This document shows, in pieces, positions 32,601 to 44,215 of a stretch of DNA of 64,000 nucleotides. Position 1 is the stretch's first letter, and every line of letters begins with the position of its first letter. This DNA is from Thunnus maccoyii (taxonomy: Eukaryota > Chordata > Actinopteri > Scombriformes > Scombridae). The stretch lies in contig NC_056548.1 in the NCBI RefSeq assembly GCF_910596095.1, positions 4,675,151 through 4,739,150 of the forward strand. Reading direction: 5' to 3'. The notes beneath the pieces are model-generated. The model searched no databases. It was not told the origin of the DNA and saw only the letters and a program-made list of their open reading frames with translations. Both the position numbers and the translations under genes were made by a program.

Positions 32601-33302
32601 TGACTCGGAGCCATAACTCAATTTGACACTGTGTACACTTAGTTTAAAACTCCTCATTGTGGACGGTGATGGAGGCGAGATGGTGAAGATTGCAGCTGGG
32701 AGAGCATTCACCTGTCAGAGCGCAGGTCAGGTCGGTCCGAGAGGCTACAGACTGATACGCTTTGATTTTTCTCGGAAGATAAGCAGACAAGCAATCAGAA
32801 AAAGTTGATTTTGCGATGATAAATCCAAGTACGCAACTCACGTTTCATCCTGTGGGAACACTCGCTGCAGTCAAACTAACCGTGACACAGATAAACATGT
32901 GGTAGCTCTGTATCATACAGCATAAGACATGTGAAAACACCCATAGAAACTTTAAATACACGTCAAATGGCAAAGAACTGACGTATTTGTGGAAAAAACA
33001 TTACAGTGTGTCATGAATTATAGATGAATGTGGAACACTGAAAGCATCAACCTGAGAGCTGCATGAAAAGGAAAAATCTACTCTGTCTGACTTTGTTATC
33101 CTGTGATTAAATATTGTAATTTTACTCTTTGAACGATGATTAATGGATTACTAAATTGACAGAAAATTAATAAACTGTTTATAATCAATTAATCATCATT
33201 AATTAAGTAATTTATCAAACAAAAACGTCAAACATTCTCTGATTGCAACAATAATGGAAGACGGACATTTTTCACTATTTGCTCTCTTTTTATAGACTAA
33301 AA
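32601..33302. other. Intergenic stretch
   Basis: AT-rich sequence with no recognised gene. Around 33120-33250 there is a decayed stretch similar to the second hAT-type miniature family (compare 57867-58173). Confidence 0.4.
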
Positions 33303-33310
33303 ATAATCAA

Positions 33311-33400
33311 TAGGTTTGCAAGTAACAATTATTTTCATTATTGATTTGTCTGTCTGTTTGTCTATTTAAATTATCATTGTTTATACATATAAAATATATA

Positions 33401-33445
<45 letters not shown>

Positions 33446-34218
33446 AACCCTATTTTACACCATTTTCTCATTTAAAATGTCAGAAAATGGTGAAAAATGT
33501 CCATCACCGTTTCCTAAAGCCCAAGAGGAACCTTAACCTTTAACCTTAACCTTGTAAGCGGCAGCATCACAGTAATGAGTCAAAGCAATCGGCACAATTT
33601 GGCCAATTGGAGATGATTGGAGAGGTTCAGGGACACCAGTGACACCACAAACTAAAAACTCTCTAGCTCCCATAAGGTTAGACTTAGAGGTCTGGAATTT
33701 TATACAGTTTGACAAGATGTAGAAGGTTTATGATGTTCTGCATAGTTCTGGCATAAAGCATGTCCTAATTATTGTTATTCAAATATGACTCATTATAGAC
33801 GAGGACCAAAAACACTTTTTGAGCCTTATTTGAACTGATGTAGTTTTGTTTGTGTTTTAGCCACATGCTAAACAAACACATTTCCAGAAACTAGAAGATG
33901 TCACTTGTCAAATGAAGCCTAATACATGCATCATGGCCTTACAGTTCTTCTGTTATAAGCTTTTCCATTTAGGTATGCCAAATAGGCGAAAATTCTGTAA
34001 AAAGGGTGGATGTTAAGGGGTTAAAAGATCATGTTTTGTCCCGACCAAAATTCAATAACACAAATATTCAGTTTACGACCACAGACGACCAGAAAAAAAC
34101 AGAAAATATTCACATTTTAGAAGCTGAAACTAGGGTAAGAAAAAAAAAAAGACTCAAAATGATCAATCGATTATCAAAAGAGTTAGAGATGATTAATCAA
34201 CTATTTGTTGTAGCTCTA
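33311..34218 (+). mobile_element. hAT-type MITE interrupted by another element
   Basis: The ends taggtttgcaagtaac and tgttgtagctcta match the family at 2105-2414. A perfect 8-bp target duplication flanks it: ataatcaa at 33303-33310 and again at 34219-34226, the hallmark of hAT insertion. An (AT)n run (about 33389-33437) has expanded inside it. A 484-bp TTAA-flanked element (33537-34020) interrupts it, so about 420 bp is the hAT element itself. Confidence 0.85.
33537..34020 (+). mobile_element. TTAA-flanked MITE (piggyBac-like), copy A
   Basis: This 484-bp non-coding element is flanked by TTAA at 33533-33536 and 34021-34024, and sits inside the hAT-type MITE. It shares gacaccagtgacaccacaaac, ctggcataaagcatg, attcaaatatgactca and gggtggatg with copy B at 42059-42441. 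The right end aaagggtggatgttaagggg is a good terminus. The left end has degenerated into TTAACC-like units. TTAA duplication points to a piggyBac-type transposase source. Confidence 0.75.
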
Positions 34219-34456
34219 ATAATCAATAAGAATGACTGGTAGTTGCAGCTCTAAATGAGTGACTTCAAGTATTTCCTACAACAGTTTCTGTATTTCCACC
34301 TCTTCTACAACGGAAACCTCATCATGTAATTTCTCAACAACAGCGTGAAATACTGTCTCTAAAAGCTGAGAGATGACTGACACTAAAACCTTAATTGTTG
34401 TGATTGCTGAGACATTTGTCTACATCTAAGAAATTAGAGAAGAAGAAGAAATATAT

Positions 34457-34560
34457 ACTCAAGGCAAGGCAAGTTTATTTGTGTAGCACATTTCAACAAG
34501 TAAAACAAGTAAAAATACATTTAAATACAATTAAAAAGTGGAAATAAAAAGAAGCTAAAA
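34457..34560 (-). mobile_element. LINE 3' tail remnant, reverse
   Basis: The stretch caaggcaaggcaagtttatt followed by tgtgtagcacatttcaac is the reverse complement of the gtgctata-taaata type 3' end seen at 43110-43176. It is a short 5'-truncated non-LTR retrotransposon tail. Confidence 0.5.
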
Positions 34561-34919
34561 CAAATCAACTCTTTCCCTGAAACAGACCTTTAGTGATTCT
34601 ACCTCTACATCTATAATGTCATGAAGGAGAAAACACAGGCTGAGAGCGTTTTGAAACCGGGCAGTGAGGACATGGCCACCGTCCAAAAAACAGGCTCCCT
34701 CAGGAGGAGGTTGCTAATGTTGACTGCATACTTACCCAAGAGGTGATATCCTTCAAATTTTTGCTTACATCCTGTCTGTCAGCATCGGTTTTTTATTAGA
34801 AAATCTATTTAGACATTTTACCTGCCTGCGGGCCAATTTCCCCCACAAACCTGCACCAATCATCCGCAGCACTCATCCCGTCTCCGGGCGCTCTGGTGTT
34901 TGATCGTCAGTGCTAAGTG

Positions 34920-36450
34920 ATGTTTGGACCTGAGAGTGAAGCTAACAGTGCATTAGCCATGTTGGACCGAGTGCTCGGATCAATACCAGAGAAATGCAAA
35001 GCGGCATTATGGTTGCGACATGCAGCGCAGGTATCAGGTAGCTTATGTTGTCCAGGCCTTGTTTCAAACATGTTTGTTTCCTCCTCCTCGACACGTGTGT
35101 GCAAAATAACAACAAAGCAGGAGTGTGGCAATATTTCCAAGTCGTACTTTAGTGTTTGAGGTGGGTGTGTCCAGACCGGCAGGGTAATAATATTTATTAT
35201 TATCAGGTATCGGGACAGATATTTTTACGTACAGTCTCAAACTCAATTGGCATGCAGTTACTTTCCATTGATCCAGCAATTCAATCTGAAAAAAACAACA
35301 AAATTAGTAATTATTCAAATTGGGATAATTACAGTTATTTTATTTCATTATATATTGAACCACACATCATTTAATCTACTTAAGATGATCGAAATATCTG
35401 ATCCATCCGCTTTGTTTATGCTTAAAACAGCTCTACATTTGTGATTGCATTCAAGTCAGGGCAAATCCAGACGGATGAGATAATCGCTTCTATCACATCT
35501 TATATATTTTTTTCCCGTCTTGGCCATGAGCAGCCAAAGTGACACAGCATTTAGTTTTGGCTCAAGTTCAAAAAACATTTCCAAACCTAAATCAATTTCT
35601 GGTGAGAGAGAAAAGGAAGAATATCAACTCCGAGCCGAACTTGAGCCAGAGAACCACGATGGTAATAAGCCTCTGGGGTTTTATTGTGTTATCCCGACTT
35701 TTCCTTTTATGAATGCACTCAGTGTCTCCGCAGAGCTGCTGTTTTTAAAATGTCAAATGAAATCAATCAATCACAGCTCCATTTTTTTTTCTTTTGTCAT
35801 CTGTGTGAAAAACATAACACCAAATTTAGGCTTTTCGGTCAGCTGATGATCATACACAGCATGTATTAAACTTATCAAACAGCATGTTAGATGAGAATGC
35901 TAGTAGAAGACAAAAGGACAGAGAGCACATTAGTACCACTGAGTCAGGAAATGAGATTGTTTTGTTCTGTGGTTTGTTGCTCAACCCTCTCAGGTGTCAC
36001 AAATGTCTCAAAATTTCTGTTTACTGCATATATGACTGTAATGTGTACAATGAAGAATAGAGCTAAAGAAAGCAGAGTGGCTCCTAGCATGTTTGCACGT
36101 GCACGTAAGCGAGATAAAAACGAATCCGTGTCACTATTCTCAGTCTAATATTTATCCAGCAGGTGTTAATCAATATCAATTCTGTTAAAGGACACACATA
36201 TCACATCACAGAGTAAAATCCGGCTCTAAAACAGGATCCAGACTGTCACACTGTGTCCTTTTCAGCATTTTACCCGGAACCTTTTTTAAAGGCCCGATGT
36301 TATCTGGGTCCCGTCTTGGCCGTGTCCTCTTACATGAAACTGCTTCGGCAGCTGGTTAAAGTCGGAGCTATTATTAGTGACTTAACTGATTTCATATGTG
36401 CAATCCAAATCACATTCTTCTTATTTACTGTATGTCCATTTCATGATTAA
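34920..36450 (+). other. Three exon-like segments, unrecognised
   Basis: Segment a (34920-35030) starts with ATG and encodes M-F-G-P-E-S-E-A-N-S-A-L-A-M-L-D, ending at donor gcag/gtatca. Segment b (about 35527-35661) is open through SSQSDTAFSFGSSSK and ends at donor gatg/gtaata in phase 1. Segment c begins after cttttcag at 36266 in matching phase and reads AFYPEPFLKARCYLGPVLAV on to a stop near 36450. Segments b and c are phase-compatible; a and b are not in the obvious way. No domain is recognised. It could be part of an unknown gene, a pseudogene or a decayed transposon. Confidence 0.2.
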
Positions 36451-38154
36451 ATCAAGTCTCTATTGTCCCATGACGAATCATACTGATGCCACGTATTAAA
36501 AACACTACAACTGTTTGGGAAAAATCAACAGTACACCATATGAGCTGATTTAAAAACATAAAATATGAAAATAATATATAATATTTGTATGTACAAATAG
36601 CTGGAACCGCTGCTGTGTTCTGTTCTGTGTTGGTATGTAGAGTAAGATTTGTGTGACATTCAACTTAGGCACGTTGATCAGTTGCATCCTGTTTGCATAA
36701 CACATACTTTAAGTTAGTTTTGTAACCCTTGGAGTGCACACACTTAAAGCTAAAAGTCAGAGATTTCAAATGATATAGTTAAAATGAGAGCTGGGCGATA
36801 TATCGAATCGATTCGATCAATTTAAATGTTGTGTAAAATGGCTAAATTGTGTAAATAAAGTTATTACAGTATGCATAAAAACGCTTATTTTTAGTCAAAA
36901 ACTAACGTAGATGGTGGCTGAATTTAAACGACTCTGCACCTGTTCAGTGCTCTCGGTTTGTGTTGGTTCTATCATCTCTGGTTGCAAGAGTTGAACTGCT
37001 GAGTCGACTGAGTCTTTGCTGCACCTGCCAGGAAGCTAACAGCTAGCTAGTCAGCCAGCAGTCTGCAGATATCAGGCGGTAGCTATGGCACAGAGAGAAA
37101 AAAGCTATATAAGGCTTTGGATGCACACACAATACTTGTTGCTAGCATCATTTCATTGCTGGTTTTGGTGTTTTAATGGGATCTGTTGGCAAGAAGATAC
37201 TTATTTTTGTGCATGTGTAAGTAAGAAAGTAAAGAGAAACTACAGCGCACTCAGTTAAATGTCCACAGCAACCTGCCTCGTGCATTAAAAACAAGAAAAC
37301 TGTGTGAGCTTTTTCCTGTTTTGGTTGTAACAGTGTTGTTCGCTTGTTTCGAAGCGGCGCCGATGGATTCGTCACAGTTAATGTGCTGTGATAATGTCAG
37401 CAAAGGTGTGCAACTTTGAGAGGAGTTTGAGTTCAGTTCCCAGAGAAAATGCGGCCTGATGAGCGTTCAGTTCCGCACAACACAGTGTGAAAAAATCCGA
37501 TGATCCAAGAGACGAGCCAGCATCACATGACACCTTATAATACACGCTCACGCTCACACACACACACACACATGCATACACATACCACAGGCTTCATAGT
37601 GTATACTCTTAGGTAGATCTTTACTCTTAACGGGTGTGTTGGAATGTGCATGGATGAGACTGTACATGATCCATACGCTCTGCTGGCGTCACACTGATTT
37701 TAATTCCAGCTCAAGGATGTTCTAGCGATTCACGTTAATCAGCTGAGGGGACAGCTGGGCAGCACAGACGTCCAGGTTCAGTAAAGTTGAGCTCAGGGCA
37801 GCTCGCATATTTGTGTGCTTCAGCTGCACAAGTTAAAGAGCAGAAAGTCTCCAACAACTACAGCTGTTACAAAGTCTGAAGGCTGAAATTAAAATGAAAC
37901 TTTCTCTCATTTGTTTAGATTCTTTGCAGATGACGACACTGTTTTACAATGGTGCAGCTATTCTGAAAAGAAAAACTTGTCACAAAAACTTAAAAGTACA
38001 GCTTCTGAATGTACATGCTTGTACAGTTCTTCTACATTTAACTTATCAATAAATAAGAAAAGAAAGAAACCAATGATGATTTAATTTGTCTCTCAGTACT
38101 CTCAGACTTCTCTACCCTGTCTTTGGCTCTCGGCCCCAAACCCATTGATTTCCA

Positions 38155-38735
38155 CTGAAGCAGCTATAATCAATATTTATTATAATAAAAGTATCTGAGC
38201 TGTCAGTGTGCTGTGTGTGGCTCATAGTGATGAACCCACAGAGGATTATCAGTGACACTGCAGCTCCTCTCGGCTTTAAGGAGCTTTATAGTGAGTTTCA
38301 GCTCATAATTTAGCTGTCTGGCTGCAACTTTACTGTTTTGGTTCACTCTCAGCGCTCTCATAGCGTCGTTTTCATTTAAAAAAGCTCTAAAAAGCAACTG
38401 TACACTACCTGCTCAGCACCAAATGGCAAACAGACACAGTTAGCTGTAGACTAGCTGGTGAACATAGCAGCTAAAGAGCCAGATATTTCCCTCAGGAGTT
38501 GGTGGAGAACAAAAACAGAGCTAAAAGAGAGTGAATATTGGACTTACATTCATCAGGTGGTGAAAAACACAACTCCAAATGAATGATAATGTTGCTCCGT
38601 AACTGCTGGATGTGGAAAAAAGCAATTGTTTGCTTAAAAGTTCAACATATCAACTTAAATGATGATATGTCAGTGTTGTGTTTACAACTTGTTTCTGCTG
38701 AAAACAAATGGCCAAAAAACAGTTAATGCAGATTT
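38155..38735 (+). mobile_element. Dispersed teleost repeat, copy 2
   Basis: This is the second copy of the element at 27322-27790. It carries about 100 bp extra in its 5' part and about 80 bp extra in the middle, suggesting that it is the more complete copy. It is non-coding. Confidence 0.6.
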
Positions 38736-41700
38736 AAAAACAAATCACAAATATATTATATTTTATGTAGTTTCATTTTTTCTTAAGTTCAGAAACTTCC
38801 TAAAACAGCTGGGAACTGTGATTTTTAGCCGACATTACTCAAATGGCAGGAACTATCGGGAACTATTTTCAGCAGCAGATTAATCCACATTTGGCGCTCT
38901 TGTGAGTTCTTGCAGCAGCTGGACGGTGTGTGTAGTAGTAGTAGGACTGACTCAGAACAGGCGCTGAGAGGCTTTATTTTTAACTAGTGTTGTTTTCATT
39001 CACAACTTTCCATTCAGTGATGAAAAGGGATTTGTTTTGGCCACTTTGGTGATACATTGTGATACCATTAACTGTCAAAACCGTTCTCCAACTAGCTCCT
39101 CCCTCACACAGCTGCATTGTGGGTCGCATTTAAATATTGCAAAGTGGAACAAAAATAACGTCCATCTGTGTCACACTCAATGTATGTAATTATGTATGTT
39201 AGCATTTCTTAAAGTGTACTTTATTTCTCCGTTGTGAGCATTTAATACACAGTATTAAAGGAGACAGAGCTTCTCCTTTTCCCAGCAGGAAATACCGATG
39301 TTTGTTTGTAGTAGTTACACCCAGGTGTCACAATTAATCGTGATAAGTTGATTAATGTCTTCAGTGCGGTCGTGTTATTTCCTGAGGTTTCTTGTTTTGT
39401 TTTGTCCTGTCAGCTGTGTTGAAACAGCAGCAGCAGCAGTAGTACTCAGCTATGTAACAGTGATACAACCATACAGCAAGTATCCGCGCTGGTGATTTCG
39501 ATCAACGCGTCACGCTTCCCACGCAGCAGTGTTGGAAATGAATTATGTTATCATGCATACAACGTGATTTCATTTTTTCACGGACAGGAAAAAAAAAATC
39601 ACCAAAGGTAGAGGGGAAGAGGCATGTTTAAAATGCTGCAGTGATACGCTTTCGACTTGACATCATTTGAAATGCATTTATTTATGGACAGATGGATTTA
39701 TTACTCGCTCTGTGTAACTGTTTATCACATGGCTTCTTCATATTGTTGACAGAAGCTGTTTTGGTTCAATTAATAGTAAAGTATGATCGGAATGTGGACA
39801 ATTTGAAATACGAATATATTGAATATGGAAATAATTTATAGTTAAGTTAGACTTCATATGTTGTTACACTGTGAATTTCATGTGCTTTTAACCTTTAAGT
39901 AAAAATGCATTGTGACTGTTTTCTCTCTGATATCTTTTGCATCTCAGGCGACGTCTATCAGGCTGAAAGGTTGCTGGTTCAAATCCCCTCACATGCAGGT
40001 AAATGAGATTTTCTCTCCGTTCAGCAGCTGTTGTTGAGCAGCATGAACTAATACGATTGTGAAACAGGGCGTTTCTGGGAAAAACCCTCAAAGGGTTTCC
40101 CCTGGATAAATAAAACACCTAGTAAAGCATGTTTTTTATATTTTAGGTGTGTCTATCTTTAGAGGATGGATTTGATCTTTTAACAGTGACTTTAAACCTT
40201 TCAGTATTGTTTTAGACACCAAATCAATGTGCAGTTTGTTAGTGTCATTATGTGAATTTCGACATTAAGAGGATGAGAGTTGATGCTTGCGTTGCATCGG
40301 ACCTTTATATGTAGAGATTTTATCTGTTCCAAAACCTGATGAATGAATGATGAGTGGAATATTTAAACATGTTATGTACTCGGTCCAGACAGACTTCCAC
40401 GGACCATCAGTTACCATTTTTTGTCGCTAAGCAATACAAGAGCTGTCCAGACGTTTTAAAACAGAGCTTCAGTCAGAGCTGTTGACTCAAGGGGAGGGTG
40501 ACAGCGCACGCCATCAAACTTACATAATTCATCCACCCTGACAGTGACTGAGGCCTTTTGTACCTGCTAATTATATGTTAGACGGGGTAAAAATAATAAG
40601 ACTTAAGTCACTTTCAATATTCTGAGGCAACAATTTTTGTACATCCAGTTTTGAAAGGCACAAAGCATGACGAGGACAGGTCATAAAAACCATTTGAAAA
40701 AAGCAAACTAAAGAAGAGATTTATTTGAAAAGACAGAAAAAGCTTCAAACCTCATGAAGGTTTATATGACAGTGACCAACAGACTTCTCCTCTTCTATAC
40801 AGTTTTAATAATCACATAGAAATTCTTGCAAACAAATAGAAGAGACATTTTAAAGGCACAGTCTGTAATCCACATGGAAATCATCTACATTAACAGATTA
40901 TTACTGGAACTTCATCTACTGTGTGAATAACACTTCTGTTACTGTATGTATGAAATTATCCATGTGGTTTATTGTATACGGTCAATACTAAGTAGGTCTT
41001 AAAAGGATTAGAAGTAAAAGCTAGAAATTTTTTTCAGATTTGCTTTTTAAAAATCTACAATGACATGATTAAATTTCATCCAGGAAGGAATCATCATCAA
41101 TACTTTGTCACAACTTCACAAAATATATATATATATACATATATACAGTATTTTGTTTCATCAATGTCATCATGTGAAAACCTTTTAAGTACATTTATAT
41201 GTTAAAAACAACAAAAAAGACACAAACATTCAAGAAATTTAAAAAAAAACACATGACAGCAGAATAAAAAGAACAAACAGTAAAGATTATAACAGATTGT
41301 TGAGATAAAATGAACACAAACGAGGCAGCAAAGATAAATAAATATAATCTGTTGAGAAAGTTCTGGTCAGTGATTAAAAGGAAAATCAAGGCTTTTATAG
41401 TATAACATCGCTCTGCTTGACTGATAACTAATATCTGTAATGAATGTTATTACAGCATACAACTCATGTGGTTACCACATGATGGACGTCCATGCATGTT
41501 GGTGCCACATGCATGTGTCTCATCTACATGCGGCCAGTGGTAGACGTGACTAATAGCTTCTGCTCTGCCTTTAATTACCCACATTAATAATTCATTTGGA
41601 GAAAATTAGATTGAACCGTGCGGTGCAGTGCAGCCATGTGCTACACCGTCACTCTCATTCTCCTCTTAAAGAGTCTTTAGTTGGTTACCAGCCAAGACTC

Positions 41701-41930
41701 TCCATCATCATCATCATCATCATCATTATCATTATTATCTGTTGATTTTCATGTGTTAAGTGATTGAGAAGGGTTCCCACCTGATGATTCACTCACAGCT
41801 TCATGGTGAAACAATATTCTTTTTCCTTTACTGAGAGGTCCAGAGACATGATTCATGCATGGCGTCGTTTCTCATGCCAGGGGGGGTCGCTAATTTAATG
41901 GCTAGCTGTAAAGCTAGTGGAGCTACATTT
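38736..41930. other. Intergenic stretch
   Basis: No gene is recognised. A tRNA-derived SINE-like fragment lies at about 39925-40135. An (AT)n tract is near 41122-41150 and an (ATC)n run near 41704-41735. The rest is AT-rich. Confidence 0.4.
39925..40135 (+). mobile_element. tRNA-derived SINE-like fragment
   Basis: The stretch ggttgctggttcaaatcccc contains a good RNA polymerase III B-box (ggttcaaatcc). It is followed by an AT-rich body and a tail near gataaataaaacacc. The A-box half is not convincing, so this is a fragment or a decayed copy. Confidence 0.45.
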
Positions 41931-41934
41931 ATTA

Positions 41935-43176
41935 GGAACACCATTGTCCAAGCCAGAAATCTTGGTGTAGTCATGGACTCAGACCTGAATTTCAACAGAC
42001 ACATTCAGACAGTTACAAAGTCAGCCTACTATCACCTAAAGAATATATCAAGGATTAACCTCTTAACATCCACTAGGTCTCCAGCGACCTGCTTAAAACA
42101 ATTGTAAGCAGCTTAGCATCATCCAGTAATGAATAGTGGCACAATTTGGCCACTTGGAGACGTTTTAGAGAGGTTCGGGGACACCAGTGACACCACAAAC
42201 TAAAAACTACCTAAATCCAATAAGGTTAGGTATAGAGATCTCAAATTTTATACAGGTGTGGTTGACAAGATGTAGAAGGTATGTGGTGATTTGCATAGAT
42301 TCTGGCATAAAGCATGACCTAGTTATTGTTATTCAAATATGACTCATAATAGACGAGCAGTAGCTAAACAAGCACATTGCACTTTTCCATTTGGGTATGC
42401 CAAATGGATGAAAATTCCAAAACAGGGTGGATGCTAAGAGGCTAAAGGATTTATGTCTCAGCAGGATTTGGAAAAACTTGTCCGTGCATTTATCTTCAGC
42501 TGACTCGACTACTGTAACGGTGTCTTTACAGGTCTCTCTAAAAAAATCGATCAGACAGCTGCAGCTGATTCAGAACACTGCTGCTCGAGTCCTCACTAAG
42601 ACCAAGAAAGTGGATCACATCAATCCAGTTGTCAGACACTGGCTTCCTGTCTGTCAAAGTATTGATTTTAAAATACTGCTGTTGGTTTATAAATCTCTGA
42701 ATGGTTTAGTTCAGTACATTTCTGATCTGCAGCTACGTTATGAACCTTCTAGACCTCTCAGGTGGTCTGGGACAGGTCTGCTTTCTGTCCCCAGAGTCAA
42801 AACTAAACATGGAGAATCAGCGTTTAGTTTTTATGCTCCATTTATCTGGAAAAAACTCCCAGAAAACTGCAGGTCTGCTGCAACTTCAGTTCTTTTAAAT
42901 CACAGCTGAAGACTTTTCTGTTTGCTGCCTTTTATTAAACCAAATAATTATTCATTTCTTACACTTTAACTTTTACTGTATTTTATAACTGTTTTATTCT
43001 ATTTTAGCTTGTTTTTTGTTTTCTATTCTCTTGGCTCTTTAATGACTGTTTAATTGTATTTAAATGTCCTTTTATAGTGTTTCTTTTGCACTTTGTCTTG
43101 ATGCTTTTAATGTTTTATGTAAAGCACTTTGAGTTGCCTTGTTGCTGCAATGTACTATATAAATAAACCTGTCTTG
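41935..43176 (+). pseudogene. Degraded LINE reverse transcriptase, L2/CR1-like
   Basis: The translation contains ARNLGVVMDSDLNFNRHI, then KSIRQLQLIQNTAARVLTK, IDFKILLLVYKSLNG and KLPENCRSAA. These are the C-terminal reverse-transcriptase landmarks of non-LTR retrotransposons of the L2/CR1/Rex type in fish. The 5' part is missing, the frame has an in-frame stop in the FIFS-x-LDYCN region, and a 383-bp element is inserted at 42059. The tail (aaagcactttgag, then tatataaataaacc) ends near 43176. It is not active. Confidence 0.8.
42059..42441 (+). mobile_element. TTAA-flanked MITE (piggyBac-like), copy B
   Basis: This 383-bp element has inverted ends cctcttaacatccact and agggtggatgctaagagg (one or two mismatches). 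It is flanked by TTAA at 42055-42058 and CTAA at 42442-42445, a one-base-decayed duplication. It sits inside the LINE reverse-transcriptase fragment, and removing it with one TTAA rejoins the LINE reading frame. It is homologous to copy A at 33537-34020 but about 100 bp shorter. Confidence 0.8.
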
Positions 43177-43284
43177 TCTTACCCCATTAACATACATGAG
43201 GGGGGCAAAATAGTAGGACCAACCACTCCAGTAGACCAACACCACCAAAACCACCCACTATGACCTCAGTAATAAACATAACGT

Positions 43285-43430
43285 ATAATTATCACCTTTC
43301 TGACAATGTCAACAAAAACTGAAAATGTAGAAGCTTCGTAAAAGTAGAATTTATGGCCGAGCTGTTGTATTGGATTGCATTAGATTGCACATGTGTTCCT
43401 AATAAAGTGCTTGGTGAGTGTGTTTAAACA
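43285..43430 (+). repeat. Dispersed repeat with cctttctgacaatgtcaac core
   Basis: The stretch ttatcacctttctgacaatg, through ttcctaataaagtgc to ggtgagtg, matches 59660-59800 closely. It is an interspersed repeat of unknown class. The left inverted arm seen at 59529 is absent here. Confidence 0.6.
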
Positions 43431-43729
43431 CTGTTGGACTGCTGAGTGAGCCGTGGCCTTCAGATGAAACTGCCCATTAAGCCAGTGGGTCCAGTCATTG
43501 TAGCTTAACTGAAGCAGATACAAGATATGATTAAGCAGCTGTTTGGGTGAGTAAAAGATTCAATGGCAGTTTAAAGGTACATAAGTTTTTGATATAATAA
43601 CATAACTATGGATTATTTATCTCTAGTGTCAGTGTTTACCAGCCTGTCCAAGCAAATTAAAACACGTTACAGGTCAAAGAGTGATTTTAAACTCTGATCT
43701 TAACTAAATGAGCCATTTTAACAACGTTG

Positions 43730-44020
43730 TAAAAACATAATTTTTTCATATGAGGAACATTACAAAATCAGACCATTAAAAATGATGCTGAAACGCTGAT
43801 TCATGCTTTTATTACAAGCCGATTATCTCTTTTTACTGGTCGCTTTAAAAAGTTGTTAAGAAAATTGCAGTTAATTCAGAAAACTGCAGCAGGATTTTGA
43901 CCAATATAAAAAAAAATCACATTACCGCTCTGCTCACATCACTGCACTGACCACCTGTGTCTATTGGTTTTAAAGTCCCATTACGTATCTACAAAACCTT
44001 TGTGATCTAAAATTAACACT
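43730..44020 (+). pseudogene. Second LINE reverse-transcriptase fragment
   Basis: A different, strongly decayed LINE piece starts near gaggaacattacaaaatcag. It includes a frame resembling LIHAFITSR, then KLQLIQKTAAG, with stops and frameshifts after. It is 5'- and 3'-truncated and belongs to the same broad LINE class as 41935-43176. Confidence 0.6.
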
Positions 44021-44034
44021 TTCATAGGAATTTT

Positions 44035-44043
44035 AAGGGGGAA

Positions 44044-44082
<39 letters not shown>

Positions 44083-44215
44083 ACTTTATATGTACAGCAC
44101 CTTTCATACAAAATGCAGCTCAAAGTGCTTCACATTAAAAGTAAGTAAAAGACATCATCACTCATGAATAAGAATACAAACGCCTTAAAATAGATTAAAA
44201 TGTTTTAGTATATGA
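44035..44215 (-). mobile_element. LINE 3' tail with (TAA)n, reverse
   Basis: A (TAA)n run of about 11 units at 44048-44080 is followed by tgaactttatatgtacagca and cagctcaaagtgcttcac. This is the reverse complement of an L2-like 3' end whose tail repeat is TTA. The insertion is short and 5'-truncated. Confidence 0.6.

Larger units (their letters stand above)
34227..38154. other. Intergenic stretch
   Basis: No named gene. The stretch contains a reverse-oriented LINE 3' tail remnant at about 34457-34560 and three exon-like segments at 34920-36450 described separately. A small CA microsatellite lies near 37555-37573. The remainder is AT-rich. Confidence 0.4.
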
